In this document: in pieces, positions 10,366 through 22,050 of the stretch
Layout: the number at the start of each line of letters is the position of its first letter
Position numbering within the stretch: the first letter of the stretch is position 1
NCBI RefSeq assembly: GCF_000471905.2
Contig: NW_006500337.1
Coordinates: 3,549,518 to 3,613,517 of the forward strand
Origin: Amborella trichopoda
Lineage: Eukaryota > Streptophyta > Magnoliopsida > Amborellales > Amborellaceae
DNA: 64,000 nt
Direction: 5' to 3'
The notes under the pieces: generated by a model
What the model saw: the letters and a program-made list of their open reading frames with translations, nothing else
Database searches by the model: none
What the model was told of the DNA's origin: nothing
Program-made: the position numbers and the translations under genes

Positions 10366-11334
10366 GACCATTTCAATTTGTAAGGATTATAACCATAGTT
10401 ACCGAGAGTTGGAGCGAGAATTGCTTCCGGAACTGGAATAGGATCGTCGGATGGACATCGATCCAGAACCTGGATTCCGGAGCCAGAATCGTGCCCTTTA
10501 GGAGCGTTCCCTGTAACTAAGGCCATAACTTGGAGGACTGATGGGCTCTTTTTGGGGCATTATTGGATATATTTCAAGATGAGTTCTAAGGAGTACAAAT
10601 GACATTCCTATGGTCCCTCTCCAAAACTGATAATAGATAGCATTGCTCAAAACATTTCCTCCAATCTATGTAGCATGGACACATATTAGAAATTTTAGAA
10701 GCGGTCCACACAATAGGCACACAACACTTTGATAATTAAAAAATTTAGACACTTCTTATTAACTTTTTTAGTTGAAATGTAATAGTAAAGAGCTAGCCAT
10801 CTAAAATCCCACATCCCCTTTTATTTGAATGATATGCGGATATGTATGTCTCATCATCATCTAAGTTTTATAAATTTTATTGAATTCTTTTTAAGTGCCC
10901 GATTTGGACTACCCGGATTCTCCGGGGTGACGAGTCCGAGTTGGCTCGCCCGAGTTTTTGAACACTGTGAAAGAGAGATTGAGTCTCTCTCTTGATACAT
11001 GGGTTCGCGTACGTGCCTAACTTGAAGGAGCAAATAAAAACCGACAAGAGAAAAAGGGAGAATTGGATAAGTAGGGAATTCGTAGTTTCATTATTTAGTA
11101 TTTGATTAAAGCTGAAATGGTAAATGCTTTCAAATCAAGGGAACATTTTAAGCACATTCTTAGCAAGTGGATAACACTAAGCATTATTATATGTAAATTA
11201 ATATTAGGGTTTGGGATAGCTGTCACCTTTGACCCCAGCTCCTCAAATCTGATGGCTCTATCTCATCTTCTCTTCAAAAAGGGGTGAGGTTTAAATGGGC
11301 CCCTGAATACCCATGGTTTGAGCATTTGTGAACC
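10366..11334. other. Intergenic, possible repeat termini
   Basis: No gene. 10,380-10,560 has a run of GGAACTGG/CCAGAACC-like words (gagccagaatc, ggaactggaatagg), and 10,905-10,970 has actacccggattctccgggg and gcccgagtttttgaacactg, which look like the ends of dispersed elements. Nothing else recognised. Confidence 0.45.
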
Positions 11335-11830
11335 ACTTATTGTTAAACACCTGCCCGATTAGATCGGAATCGGTCAGTGGTTGGTTTCGATTTTGAGAGG
11401 TTTTGGTGATCAACCGATATTTTAAAAAAAAATTAAAAATATATATAAATTCTTAAAAATAAGGAATTTAGTTTAATGTATTTTTAATATTATTTACATT
11501 ATGGTAAAGATTAAAATTTGTTTTTGTCATTAATATTCACTTTAATTCAAAAATCGATTCGTTAAAATCTAGTTTTTCATTAATTTTCAACTTCATTTGA
11601 ATGTGTTTTGTTTTAATCATTTTTTATATATTTTTCATATTTTAGTAGATTTTTTTTGGCATCTTTTTTATTTTTCAACCTTTTTTGACTGCCCTAGACT
11701 TGCCCGATTAGAACGGTTGAATCGGCTGGTTTACCGGTTAGGTCTGTTAAACCGCTTTCGGGCCCATGTCCGGTTAACTGTTCCGGTTTGATTTTACGAA
11801 CCACGTACTAGTCTAGAAAATCTATTTTTA
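11335..11830 (+). mobile_element. CCGGTT-rich element H, copy 1
   Basis: Non-coding element of about 500 bp with an AT-rich middle and ends rich in ACCGG/CCGGTT words. A second copy lies inverted at about 30,150-30,740, in CESA intron 5; there the end caaccggaacggttaatcgg is the complement of the right end here. Class not determined. Confidence 0.65.
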
Positions 11831-13555
11831 TTTTAAATAATGGATTTGGATTACTGAAAATGATCTGAATCAGTTGAACCCATATTTAGCAAATCAGGGA
11901 GTATCAATATAACGGCACACTATAAAATCGAAAATAAATCGTTTGTATTTTAAAAAGTCGGATAAAAATGGATAAAAAATACGGATCAACAAAAATACTT
12001 TATATAAAGATATCACAAATATATCGAACTAAGCTAAAAAAATTGGAAAAAAAAAACGGATAGGTTAACTATGCTAACTATGCATCATATTAACTATCAT
12101 AACTATGTACCGTACTAACCATATTAATTTGAATTCCAAATTAAAAGCTTGAGTCATACTAACCATTTAGTCATGTAATTCAAAGCTTGTGCTTGTGCAC
12201 TATACTAACTATTTGGTCATGCTGCTGAATTCCAAATCCAAAGGCTGTGCATGTTTCTTTGAGGTACTTACCGATTTACTCATGACACGTGTTGTACTTA
12301 CCCAAAAAGCTAAGTATTACTTACCCAAAAAGCCATTATTTTTAATAGAACAAAAGGAGCAGGGAGAGAGAAGAGAGAAGTGGTTGTAAGAGAGAAAAAT
12401 GATTGAGAAGGGGGGTGACCACGGATTTATGTAACATTCTTTGAGCTATGTTAATTTGGGGATTTTTGAGCTATCTTAAAATTCAGGAGTTTTGAAAGTT
12501 AATGTTGAATATGTGCTTTGAAAGTACTCACTATCATACAGTTCTTTTTTTTCCCTAATCTATTTTTTCTTAATTTTTTTAAGATGTTAAATTTGGGGAT
12601 TTTTTATAATTATTTCTATCTATGTTTTTCCCTAATGTATTTTTTCCTAATTTCTTTGATATGGTTCTCTATGAGTGGTTATCTTTCTCTCTCTCTGTAT
12701 TGGAGCTTGATATCGAGCATTATAAAGAGTGATTGATAACTAGTAAATAAATTTTCCAATCTATTTTCCCCTAATTTCTCTCTATGAGTGATTCTCTTTC
12801 TCTCTCTTTGTGTATTGGAGCTTTATATCAAGCATTATGAACATGGATTAATACCTAGTAAATAAATAAAATGAGATATTAAATGAGATTTAATTCAAAA
12901 AATAAAAATAAACTAGTGTTGAATACCATATAAAGCTGCAATAAAATGAAGCCCATAAATCTATGTGAGCATTCAGTGATTTTCTACAATAAATCAGAAG
13001 CCATATGCAATGAGCCAGTTTTAGGATTTTTTAAAAAAAAAAAAGGGAAAAAAAAAGAAGCAGGAAAAAGGTAATGCAGGTTTTTTGAAGGTATAAAAAA
13101 TGAAATTTTAAAAAATAGGAAACATATAAATAAACTTTAAAAAAAAAAAAAGAGATGTTATTAACTGTAAAGTTCTTTTGGAACGATTTCTTGTAAATAT
13201 AAAAAAATTGTTTTTTAAACTTCTTCGTGAAAAAAACGTGATTACGCTCTTTTGAATAATACGCAGATTAAAATATTTTTTAAAAAATATCCAATTTTTT
13301 GAAAAAATCACGTTTAATATGAAAAAATCACTTTTAATATGGCGATTTGCTAACTATGATTGAGCCTCTTAAGTATTGAAATGGACAGTCTTGCAAATTT
13401 TGGTTCGGGCAAGACTAATGATTTAGGTGACACTTGCAAAAACGGGTGTCACCCTTTCATCGCTGTTATTATCCGAAGATGTTGTTTCCTTGATGTTATC
13501 TCTTTTCATTAATAAAGTTCATTAATATTAGTAAAAGAGAAAAATAAAAGGGGAC
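11831..13555. other. Intergenic, AT-rich with a 115-bp tandem duplication
   Basis: No gene. 12,060-12,200 repeats words such as actaactatgc. 12,640-12,750 and 12,760-12,868 are diverged tandem copies containing tctatgagtg, attggagctt and aagcattat. Long poly-A/T runs occur at 13,020-13,320. Confidence 0.55.
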
Positions 13556-13755
13556 CGCATGCTATTTACTTTTGGAATAGGGATGTCATAATTACTTACA
13601 ATTATCCGATGTGAAATGTCATAAAGTTTGAAAAAAAAAAAATTTGAGTTTGGTCAATAAAATAAATGTAGCCATCTAATTTCTCATTCAATGGTCAAGA
13701 TTAATTGTGACTACTTTGTAAAAAAGATAAACAATTTCGTTATATACTTTCCCAA
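13556..13755. mobile_element. MITE family C, diverged copy
   Basis: About 200 bp; retains tatttacttttggaat, ttggtcaataaaataaatgt and agattaattgtgac in the usual order, although the GGAGGTCACAATT ends have decayed. Confidence 0.55.
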
Positions 13756-14132
13756 AAAGAAAATTGGTATAGACAAGACTATATATAGGGCTTCGGATGA
13801 CTTCTATTTTTAAAAAAAAAAAATTTATCCATGATCGTAGGATCGACAATATAACAAGTCTCCTATTAAAATGAAAATTTAAAAAAAACATCCAATTTTC
13901 TCAAATTCATTGAGAACAAAGGACTTTAAAAGAGAATCACCTTTCTTTTTTATATGTTTTGTACCATGACAAATGATGTTGTAGTGTTTATTGAAATTTT
14001 TAACAAAAAATTGGTCAATTAGGACACTAAATGCTACCATTGCATAATGTTCAATGATGTTATTGTGTCCTTACAACGAAACCAAACCATGCTCCCTCAA
14101 CGTATTCTAATTTCGTTTGGTACAAGGTGATC

Positions 14133-14358
14133 ACAATTATAAAAAGACCATTTATCTTTGGTATAAGGTGGTCACAATTAATCTTGACCATTAGTTTGGT
14201 GGTTATATTTATTTCATTGACCAAACTCAAAGTTCAAAACAAAATTTCTTGAACTTTGTGACAAACCCAAGATATTAGATTTCATGTCGGATGGTTGTAA
14301 ATAATTGTGACCTCCATGGACCAAATATAAATAGTCTCATTATAATATTATATACAAT
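14133..14358. mobile_element. MITE family C, well-kept copy
   Basis: About 225 bp. Left arm ggtggtcacaattaatcttg and right arm aataattgtgacctccatgg pair as an inverted repeat. The middle has cattgaccaaactcaaagtt and aactttgtgacaaacccaag, which pair with each other in part. Non-coding foldback element. Confidence 0.8.
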
Positions 14359-14592
14359 CCTTAAAAATGATATTACAAATATATTTCTTTTAATAACCCT
14401 AAGTAAAATCCCCTACTCGGGAAAACTCAAGCTCGGCCACTACCCCAACCCACACCAAATGTAAATAGTCTTATTATAATATTATATATAATCCCTAAAA
14501 AAGATATTACACATCCATTTCTTTTAATAACCCTAAGTAAGACCCCTCAACTCGGGAAAACTCAAGCTCGACCACTACCCCAACCCACGACC
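14330..14592 (+). repeat. Two-copy tandem repeat, period about 125 bp
   Basis: The block beginning tattataatattatata and containing tttcttttaataaccctaag, ctcgggaaaactcaagctcg and ccactaccccaaccca occurs twice (about 14,338-14,458 and 14,468-14,588). The first copy overlaps the right edge of the neighbouring family C element, so the duplication came after that insertion. Confidence 0.8.
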
Positions 14593-15030
14593 ATGTTCGA
14601 GCTGACTCGGCAGATTTTTAGAACACTGTTCTCTCTCTCTATTTTGTTCAATTATAACACGAGGAATTACATATTTCCCGGACCATTAATACCCGAATTC
14701 CGGCCATCTTTTTGTTGCTCCCTCTACATCACCGTCCTTGCTCTACCCCTTTCTCTCCGCATGCCACAAACCCCCATTTCTCTCTCAAACCTCTCCTTGC
14801 ATGCTACTCTCTAGCAAGGCCGCTTCTTCTCTCTTACTCTTTAAAGGCCAATTGTTTCTATTTCTCTTCTCTCAAGTTCACATCTTTTTTCAAATCTTTA
14901 GCATTTTTTTCTCCAAAAAAAGTGTTATTTTAGAGAGAGAAACATGAAAAATCAATTTGCAACAGTAGAGAAAGGACTGGTAAAAAGGGTAGTGTGGGAG
15001 AGAGAGCACTAAACACAATAATCTTTGGTA
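14593..15030. other. Intergenic, CT-rich
   Basis: CT-rich sequence with short open frames that show no protein-like composition or family resemblance. No gene called. Confidence 0.5.
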
Positions 15031-15032
15031 CT

Positions 15033-16290
15033 AGGGCTGCCAACAGGTTGGGCCAACCCTGGCCCTAGTCCCTATAGGGCCGGCTCAGGCCCTAGTCCCT
15101 ATAGGGCCGAGCCTAAAAGGACTTGGTTCAAGCCCGGCCTAGTGCTAAGGGCCGGGTTGGGCCATATAAAATTAGGAATAATAAACGAAAGAAACAAAGA
15201 AAAAGAGGGCTAGGTGGAGCCGACCTTGGCTCAGGCCCAACCTTGCCCTACCCTTGGGCCATGGTTGCCCAGCCCGAGCCGAGCCTTCGGGCCATATATT
15301 ATGGCCTTGCCCCTAGTTTTCTTAGGGCCAAGCTGACGTGTTGGGCTTGGCCAGCCGTCCCGCCCATTGCCACCACCATTTTGTACGAACTGGTCATTAT
15401 TTCGTCCAAAAGAGAGATCACAAATGTGAAGCTTGGTGCAATTTGACGACACGGGCCCATGGAAAGTCAGTGCCACGAGGCAGACACTTTGACAAGACAG
15501 GTTTTCTTGGGGCCTCATGGAGAATAATGAGCAACACTTCATGATTTTTTTTGTTTTTGTTTTCCTACCCCGTCTTTTTCTTTTCCTTTTTTTTTTTTTA
15601 AAAAAGATTATATAAGATTGCAACATTAAAATGTAGAATTATAGATGCGCCTAAAACAATCTATCGGAACAAGTTGTTTTAATGTTGAAAAACCCCCTAA
15701 TTGATCATCTCGACATCTCAAGATGTATGAATATAAAAAAATTTTGAAAAAAGAGGTTTTGAGTCCAAAAAATAGCGTATCTTACAACACATTATCTAGA
15801 CCGTTCATTTTCAAGATTGTCATATATTTATAGATATAATTGATTTTAACTATTTTAAAGTTTAAAATTTTATAATTAGATATAAAAATGGATTTTTAGA
15901 TAATCATAAGATTTTTTTATACCAAAATTACATATTATGATAAAATTTGGAGTTGCACCTTAATTGGATTGTTAAAATTGCAACCTTGCAGAAAGCGTAC
16001 CCTTTTTTTTTTTCTATTCTATCTTTTATCTTTTATTTTTCCTTTTCTATCAACATTTTGTCTAATAAATAGGAGTGGCAGTGGGCCAAGGGGAGGACCG
16101 GCCCAGCCCGATCATACCTATCGTAAAAAAATTAGGGCCTGGGCAACAAAGCGTAACCCGAGGGCCAGGCATGGCCTAGTTCAGAATATCCCAGTCCGGC
16201 CATGAGAGGCCCACAAGTGGCTCTTAGGGAGCAGGATTGGCCCACCCGACCCAAGCCCAGTCTATTACCAGCCTTACTAATGAACAAGTG
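15033..16290. mobile_element. Possible GGCC-rich element interrupted by a MITE
   Basis: 15,033-15,350 and 16,075-16,275 are GC-rich islands made of GGGCC/GGCCC words in an AT-rich region. The left island starts agggctgccaac and the right ends with accagcctta, roughly inverted with respect to each other. They could be the two ends of one element, with 15,606-16,002 a later MITE A insertion. A similar short GGCC-poor but ACCTGACC-rich block lies at 29,850-29,990. No transposase seen. Confidence 0.4.
15606..16002 (+). mobile_element. MITE family A, copy 2
   Basis: Left end tatataagattgcaacatta, right end aaaattgcaaccttgcagaa; internal landmarks tgatcatctcgacatc and aaattacatattatgata in family order. 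Palindromes at both ends are degraded by a few substitutions. Confidence 0.75.
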
Positions 16291-17090
16291 TTTCGTGCAT
16301 AAGGGGACACAATTTTATATTAGTATACTCCAACAAAAACTTAGAAGAGATAGTATAAAAATTTAAAATAAAAAAATAAAAAATATACATATATTTTTTT
16401 CATAAATTAATATTTTAATATTCATGTTCACCATTCTATAGATTCTCAACCTCTAAATTTTGGATCTAAACTTAAAAGATGGATCTTAGAGGGACGACAA
16501 GGAGTCGGTAGACTCATCAAAATATTGTCCTTGTCCAATTATTTTTCACTTTTTTTTTCCATCTCTCTTCTTCTCCTTTCTCTTGCACTTACCCCCTCGT
16601 CCAACTCTTTACTTGCTTTTTTCTGTTTCTTTTTTTCTTTTTTTTTAAAAAAAATTCATACTTCATATTTGCTTCTTAATTTGGATGGTTAGAGTCAGCC
16701 ATGCATATGCGGGCCCCCACTTAAACCTATCATAAAAATGGATTTTTAATCCAAAATTTTAGGGATTCATGGACTAGGTTAAGATGATTATGAAAAAAAG
16801 AAATCAATATTTAAAATGTGAATTTTTATGGGAAATATTTACACCGTCTAAATTCATTTTAGCCATGTAAGTTTTTCCTTATAAATGACTTTTCCTTTCA
16901 ATTTTAATTTCTGTTCCTCACTTTCTCTATACAACCCCGTTGTTGTATAGTTTGTTTTTAATGAAAATTATGTTCATATTTGGAAAAATAAAAAAATAAA
17001 ACACTAAAAATAAATTTATTTAGCCGAGAGAGAGAGGACTAAACTTGGTAATATACAAACTTCTAATAGGATATAGGACAATATTTTGGA
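16291..17090. other. Intergenic, AT-rich
   Basis: No gene. 16,700-16,880 shares gggattcatgg and tgcatatgcggg-like words with family G elements, suggesting an old remnant. Poly-T/poly-A runs at 16,545-16,660. Confidence 0.45.
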
Positions 17091-17091
17091 A

Positions 17092-17640
17092 TAAGTTTAT
17101 ATAAGGTTGCACCTCAAAAATCCATCGAAAAAGATTGTTTTAATGTTGAAAAACCCTCTAGTTGATCATCTCGACATAGAGGTGTACGAATATGACAAAA
17201 AAAAGATTTTGAGTACCGGAAATAGTACATCTTACAACACATTATCTAGACCATCCATTTTCAAGATTTTCATGTGTTTGTAGATCTACTTGATTTTAAC
17301 TAGTTTTGGAGCTTATAATTTTATAATTAGATATAAAATAGATTTCCAGATAATCCTAACAATTTCTTACACCAAAATTACATGTTATGATAAAATTTGG
17401 AGGTTCACTTTAATTAGATTATTTAAGATTGTAACCTTATAAAAACCACACCCAAAATTTGAAGGTGCATCTTAATTAGATTGTTTAAGGTTGCAACCTT
17501 ATAGAAACCACACCCAAATATTTTTATTCAAAGTAAAAAATAAACACCCAAAATTTGGTGGTGCATCTTAATTAGATTGTTTAAGGTTGCAACCTTATAG
17601 AAACCACGCCCAAATATTTTTATTCAAAGTAAAAAACAAA
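17092..17640 (+). mobile_element. MITE family A, copy 3, with triplicated right end
   Basis: A complete element ends at about 17,453. The right terminus is then repeated twice more (about 17,454-17,514 and 17,549-17,612). Each repeat holds ttaattagattgtttaaggt plus the palindrome AAGGTTGCAACCTT, and the last two are followed by the same spacer, atttttattcaaagtaaaaa. The left end lost part of its palindrome. Confidence 0.8.
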
Positions 17641-17879
17641 ACAATTGTATAGTAATTGAAAGGTAAAATACTTATTCCGTTGCAGGAACTTGAAAACGGG
17701 TTTCTCGCATTAGAGCCAAGTATCCTAACGAACGAGACTCCAGCAGATCATGTTAAGGATGCTGAAAATAAAAAGTTTGACAAAATAACCAACCATTGGG
17801 GCCCTCACCCAAGAGGGCATCATAACTTCATTACTATATATGAGTTTGGATATTTATGATCTGGATGAGTCCCACCAAA

Positions 17880-20800
17880 CACGCTTAGTAGTTGAACTGG
17901 ACAACCCTACCCTCACTCAATAAGCGTCTATATTAGCGATTCAGATTAGGAATCCATAATCTGAATCAAGAAATGGTGTATACTAATCTAGTCTCCCTTC
18001 GGAATTGAGAATTGGTTTGGTTCCCTTAGAATCGCATAGTTCTGTCAGGGAACCGAGAGATATTATTAGGGAGGCATGCGATCCGGAGCAGCTAAATCAC
18101 CCATTTCCATGTATTTCATTATTCCAATTATTTTTTATTTTTTATTTTTTTTCCTTTTGGATTGATTCTCACACTGTAGAATTGGTCAAATTTGCAAATG
18201 TAGATCACATTTCTAAATGGCTAGTCCATTAGATAGATAGGGGTTTTAAAACACTGGTTCAATCCATTGGTTGGAAGGTAGTACATGAAATACTACCTGT
18301 GCTTACCAGTAACATGTGGATCATATTATTTTTCTGAGAGAAATTTATCAAGATGGACTCAAGACTTGAAGTGTCCAACAGTTCACCCATAGCTTTTAAA
18401 TTAATCTCAAAATACCCGATTAGTAGTTGAACTGGACAACCCTACCCTCCCTAAATAAGCGTTCATACTAGCAATCAGGAATGGGAATCCACGATCTGTA
18501 TTTAGAAATGGTATAGACTAACCTAGTCTCCCCTCGGAATTGGGAATTGACTTGTTTCCCTTATAATTGTCTAGTTCTGTCAGGGAACCGAGAGATATTG
18601 TTAGGGAACCGAGAGATATTGTTAGGGAGGAGGACGATCCGGAGCAACTAAATCACCCATTTCCACATATTTCGTTTTTTGGATTATTTTTTTATTTTTT
18701 ATTATTTTGGATTGATTCTCACACTATATAATAGGTCAGATTTGCAAATGTAGACTAGATTTCTGAATAGCTACTCTATTAGGCAGATCTGGGTGTTAAA
18801 ACATAGGTTCAACCCATTGGTTGGAAGGTAGTACATGAAATGCTACCTTTGCTTATCAGTAACATGTGGATCATATTATTTTTTTCCGATAAATTTATCA
18901 AGATAGACTTAAGACTTGAAGTGTCCAGCAGTTGAACATGACAACTCTACCCTCCCTAAATAAGCGTTTATATTAGCGATCCGGATTGGGAATCCACAAT
19001 CTGTATCGAGAAATGATGTAAACTGCCCTAGTCTCCTCTCGGAATTGGGAATTGGTTTGGTTCCCTTAGAATCGCCTAATTCTGTCAGAGAATCAAGAGA
19101 TATTGTTAGGGAGGCTGGTGATCCGAAGCAGCTAAATCACCCATTTCCATGTATTTCATTTTTCCAATTAATTTTTATTTTTTTATCTTTTATCTTTTGG
19201 ATTGAATCTTACATTGTAGAATGGTTCAGATTTGAAAATGTAGACCAGATTTCTGAATGGCTAGTCCATTGGGCAGATTTTGGTTTTAAAACACTAGTTC
19301 AACCCATTTGTTGGAAGGTAGTACATGAAATGCTACCTGTGCTTACCAGTAACATGTGGATCATATTATTTTTCTGAGAGAAACTTATCGAAATAGACTT
19401 AAGACTTGAAGTGTCCAGCAATTCACCCATATCTTTTAAATTAATTTCAAAATATCCGATTAGTAGTTGAACTGGACAACCCTACCCTCCCTAAATAAGC
19501 GTTCATATTAACGATCCAGATTGGGAATCCACGATCTGAGAAATGGTTTAGACTAACCTAGTCTCCCCTCAGAATTGGGAATTAGTTTGGTTCCCTTAGA
19601 ATCGCCTACTTCTGTTAGGGAATCGAGAGATAATGTTAGGGAGGCAAGTGATCCAAAGCAGCTAAATCACCCATTTCGATGTATTTCATTTTTCGAATTA
19701 ATTTTTATTTTTTATCTTTTGGATTGATTCTTACAATGTAGAATGGGTCAGATTTGAAAATGTAGACCAGATTTCTGAATGGCTATTCCATTAGGCAGAT
19801 TTGGGTTTTAAAACATTAGTTTAACCTATTGGTTGGAAGGTAGTACATGAAATGCTATATGTGCTTACCAGTAACATGTGGATCATATTATTTTTCTGAG
19901 AGAAATTTATCAAGATAGACTTAAGATTTGAAGTGTCCCGCAGTTCATCCATATCTTTTAAATTAATCTTAAAATACCCGATTAGTGGTTGAACTGGACA
20001 ACCCTACCCTCCCTAAATAAGCGTTCATATTAGCAATCAGGAATGGGAATCCACGATCTGTATCTAGAAATGGTATAGAGTGACCAAGTCTCCCTCGAAA
20101 TTAGGAATTGGTTTGGTTCCCTTAGAATCATCTAGTTCTATCAAGGAACTAATAGATATTGTTAGGGAGGCGAGCAATCCGGAACAGCTACATCACCCAT
20201 TTCCACATATTTCATTTCTTCAATTATTTTTATTTTTATTTTCTTTTGGATTGATTCTCACACTATATAATCGGTCATATTTGCAGATGTTGACTACATT
20301 TTTGAATGGCTACTCCATTAGGCAGATTTGGGTGTTAAAACACTGGTTCAACCCATTGGTTGGAAGGTAGTACATGAAATGCTACCTGTGCTTATCAGTA
20401 ACATGTGGATCATATTATTTTTCTCGGAGAAATTTATCAAGATAGACTTAAGACTTGAAGTGTCCAGCAGTTGAACGTGACAACTCTACCCTCCCTAAAT
20501 AAGCATTCACATTAGCGATCCGGATTGGGAATCCACGATCTGTATCGAGAAATGATGTAAACTGCCCTAGTATCCTCTCGGAATTGGGAATTGGTTAGGT
20601 TCCCTTAGAATCGCCTAGTTCTGTCAGGGAACCGAGAGATATTGTTAGGGAGGCGGGTGATCCGAACCAGCTAAATCACCCATTTTCACGTATTTCATTT
20701 TTTCAATAATTTTTTATTTTTTATCTTTTATCTTTTGGATTGATTCTTACACTCTGGAATAGGTCAGATTTGAAAATGTAGACCAGATTTCTGAATGGCT

Positions 20801-21540
20801 AGTCCATTGGGCAGATCTTGGTTTTAAAACATTGGTTCAACCCATTTGGAAGGTAGTACATGAAAAACTACTTGTGCTAAACAGTAACATGTGGATCATA
20901 TTATTTTTCGTAGTGAAATTTATCAAGATAGACTTAAGACTTGAAGTGTCCAGCATTTCACCCATATCTTTTAAATTAATCTAAAAATACACGATTAGTA
21001 GTTAAACTGGACAACTCTACCATCCCTAAATAAGCGTTCATATTAGGATCCAGATTGGGAATCCACGATCTGTATCGAGAAATGGTGTAGACTGCCCTAG
21101 TCTCCTCTTGGAATTGGGAATTGGTTTCGTTCCCTTAGAATCATCTAGTTCTGTCAGGGAACCAAGAGATATTGATAGGGAGACGGACAATCCAGAGCAG
21201 CTAAATCACCCATTTCCACATATTTTATTTTTCCAATTAATTTTTATTTTTTATCGTTTGGATTGATTCTCACACTGTAGAATCAATCAAATTTGTAAAT
21301 GTAGACTAGATTTCTGAATGGCTAGTCCATTAGGCAGATCTGGGTTTTAAAACACTGGTTCAACCCACTGGTTGGAAGGTAATACATGAAATGCTACCTA
21401 TGCTTACTAGTAACATGTGGATCATATTATTTTTTTCAGATAAATTTATCAAGATAGACGTAAGACTTGAAGTGTCCAACAGTTCACCCATATCTTTTAA
21501 ATTAATCTCAAAATACACGATCATGAGTTGCAATATGTTG
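17880..21540 (+). repeat. Seven-monomer tandem array with trimeric higher-order structure
   Basis: The landmark (g/a)ggaattgg or close variants recurs at about 18,010, 18,543, 19,047, 19,576, 20,103, 20,587 and 21,117. Spacings are 533, 504, 529, 527, 484 and 530. Monomers 2 and 5 share cactatataat, gggtgttaaaac and loss of about 40 bases before ttgaac-tgacaactctacc. Monomers 3 and 6 share gatgtaaactgccc, gatttgaaaatgtagacc and ccattgggcagat. The period of matching types is 1,540-1,566 bases, so the array is two and one third trimers. The open frames within it start at TTG or GTG and are not kept between monomers. No coding role seen. Confidence 0.88.
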
Positions 21541-22050
21541 AAAATAGTAAAAAGTTGAAGAGAAGATAGGTGTATTTTAATAAATTTTCCTTTTTTCTGA
21601 ATAATAATTATTGCAGTAATAATAAATAACTATTTAAAAATATAAATTTCCTTGATAAACTTACAAAGGATGCTAGCAAATATTGATATTAATATTAGTG
21701 GTCATTATGGATTGTTTTTCATGGATTTATGCCCCTTAAATTTATTGAATTTTATTCATTATATTCAATAGAAAATGGGCATCACAAACTTATTATTTCT
21801 AACAAATTGCTTATCACACCATTCTTCGTGAATTTTTTATTTTTTTAAAAAAAATTATATAAAAATGGAACTTGAGATGTTGTGCTATGAAAACCAGCCT
21901 CTACAGTTTTGACTCAAGCCCAATTCCTGCCGTTCTTTGAGATTCTTCAAGTGCTTATGGCAGATCTTCCCAATAATGTAATCAAACTTTGAGTTCAGTT
22001 AAACTATGAACTGTAATGTATTCTAAAATTCAAAATCCTTTTGATCTGTT
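21541..22050 (+). other. Right flank of the array, duplicated at 7800-8300
   Basis: Unique, non-coding sequence shared with the decayed duplicate. At 22,020 it contains tattctaaaattcaaaatcc, which in the other copy lies after the MITE at 8667, marking the insertion point. Confidence 0.8.

Noticed and set aside
18005..20370. Open frames of 75-110 codons inside the tandem array
   Set aside because: They begin at TTG or GTG, occur in only some monomers and end at different places. Conservation follows the DNA repeat, not a reading frame.
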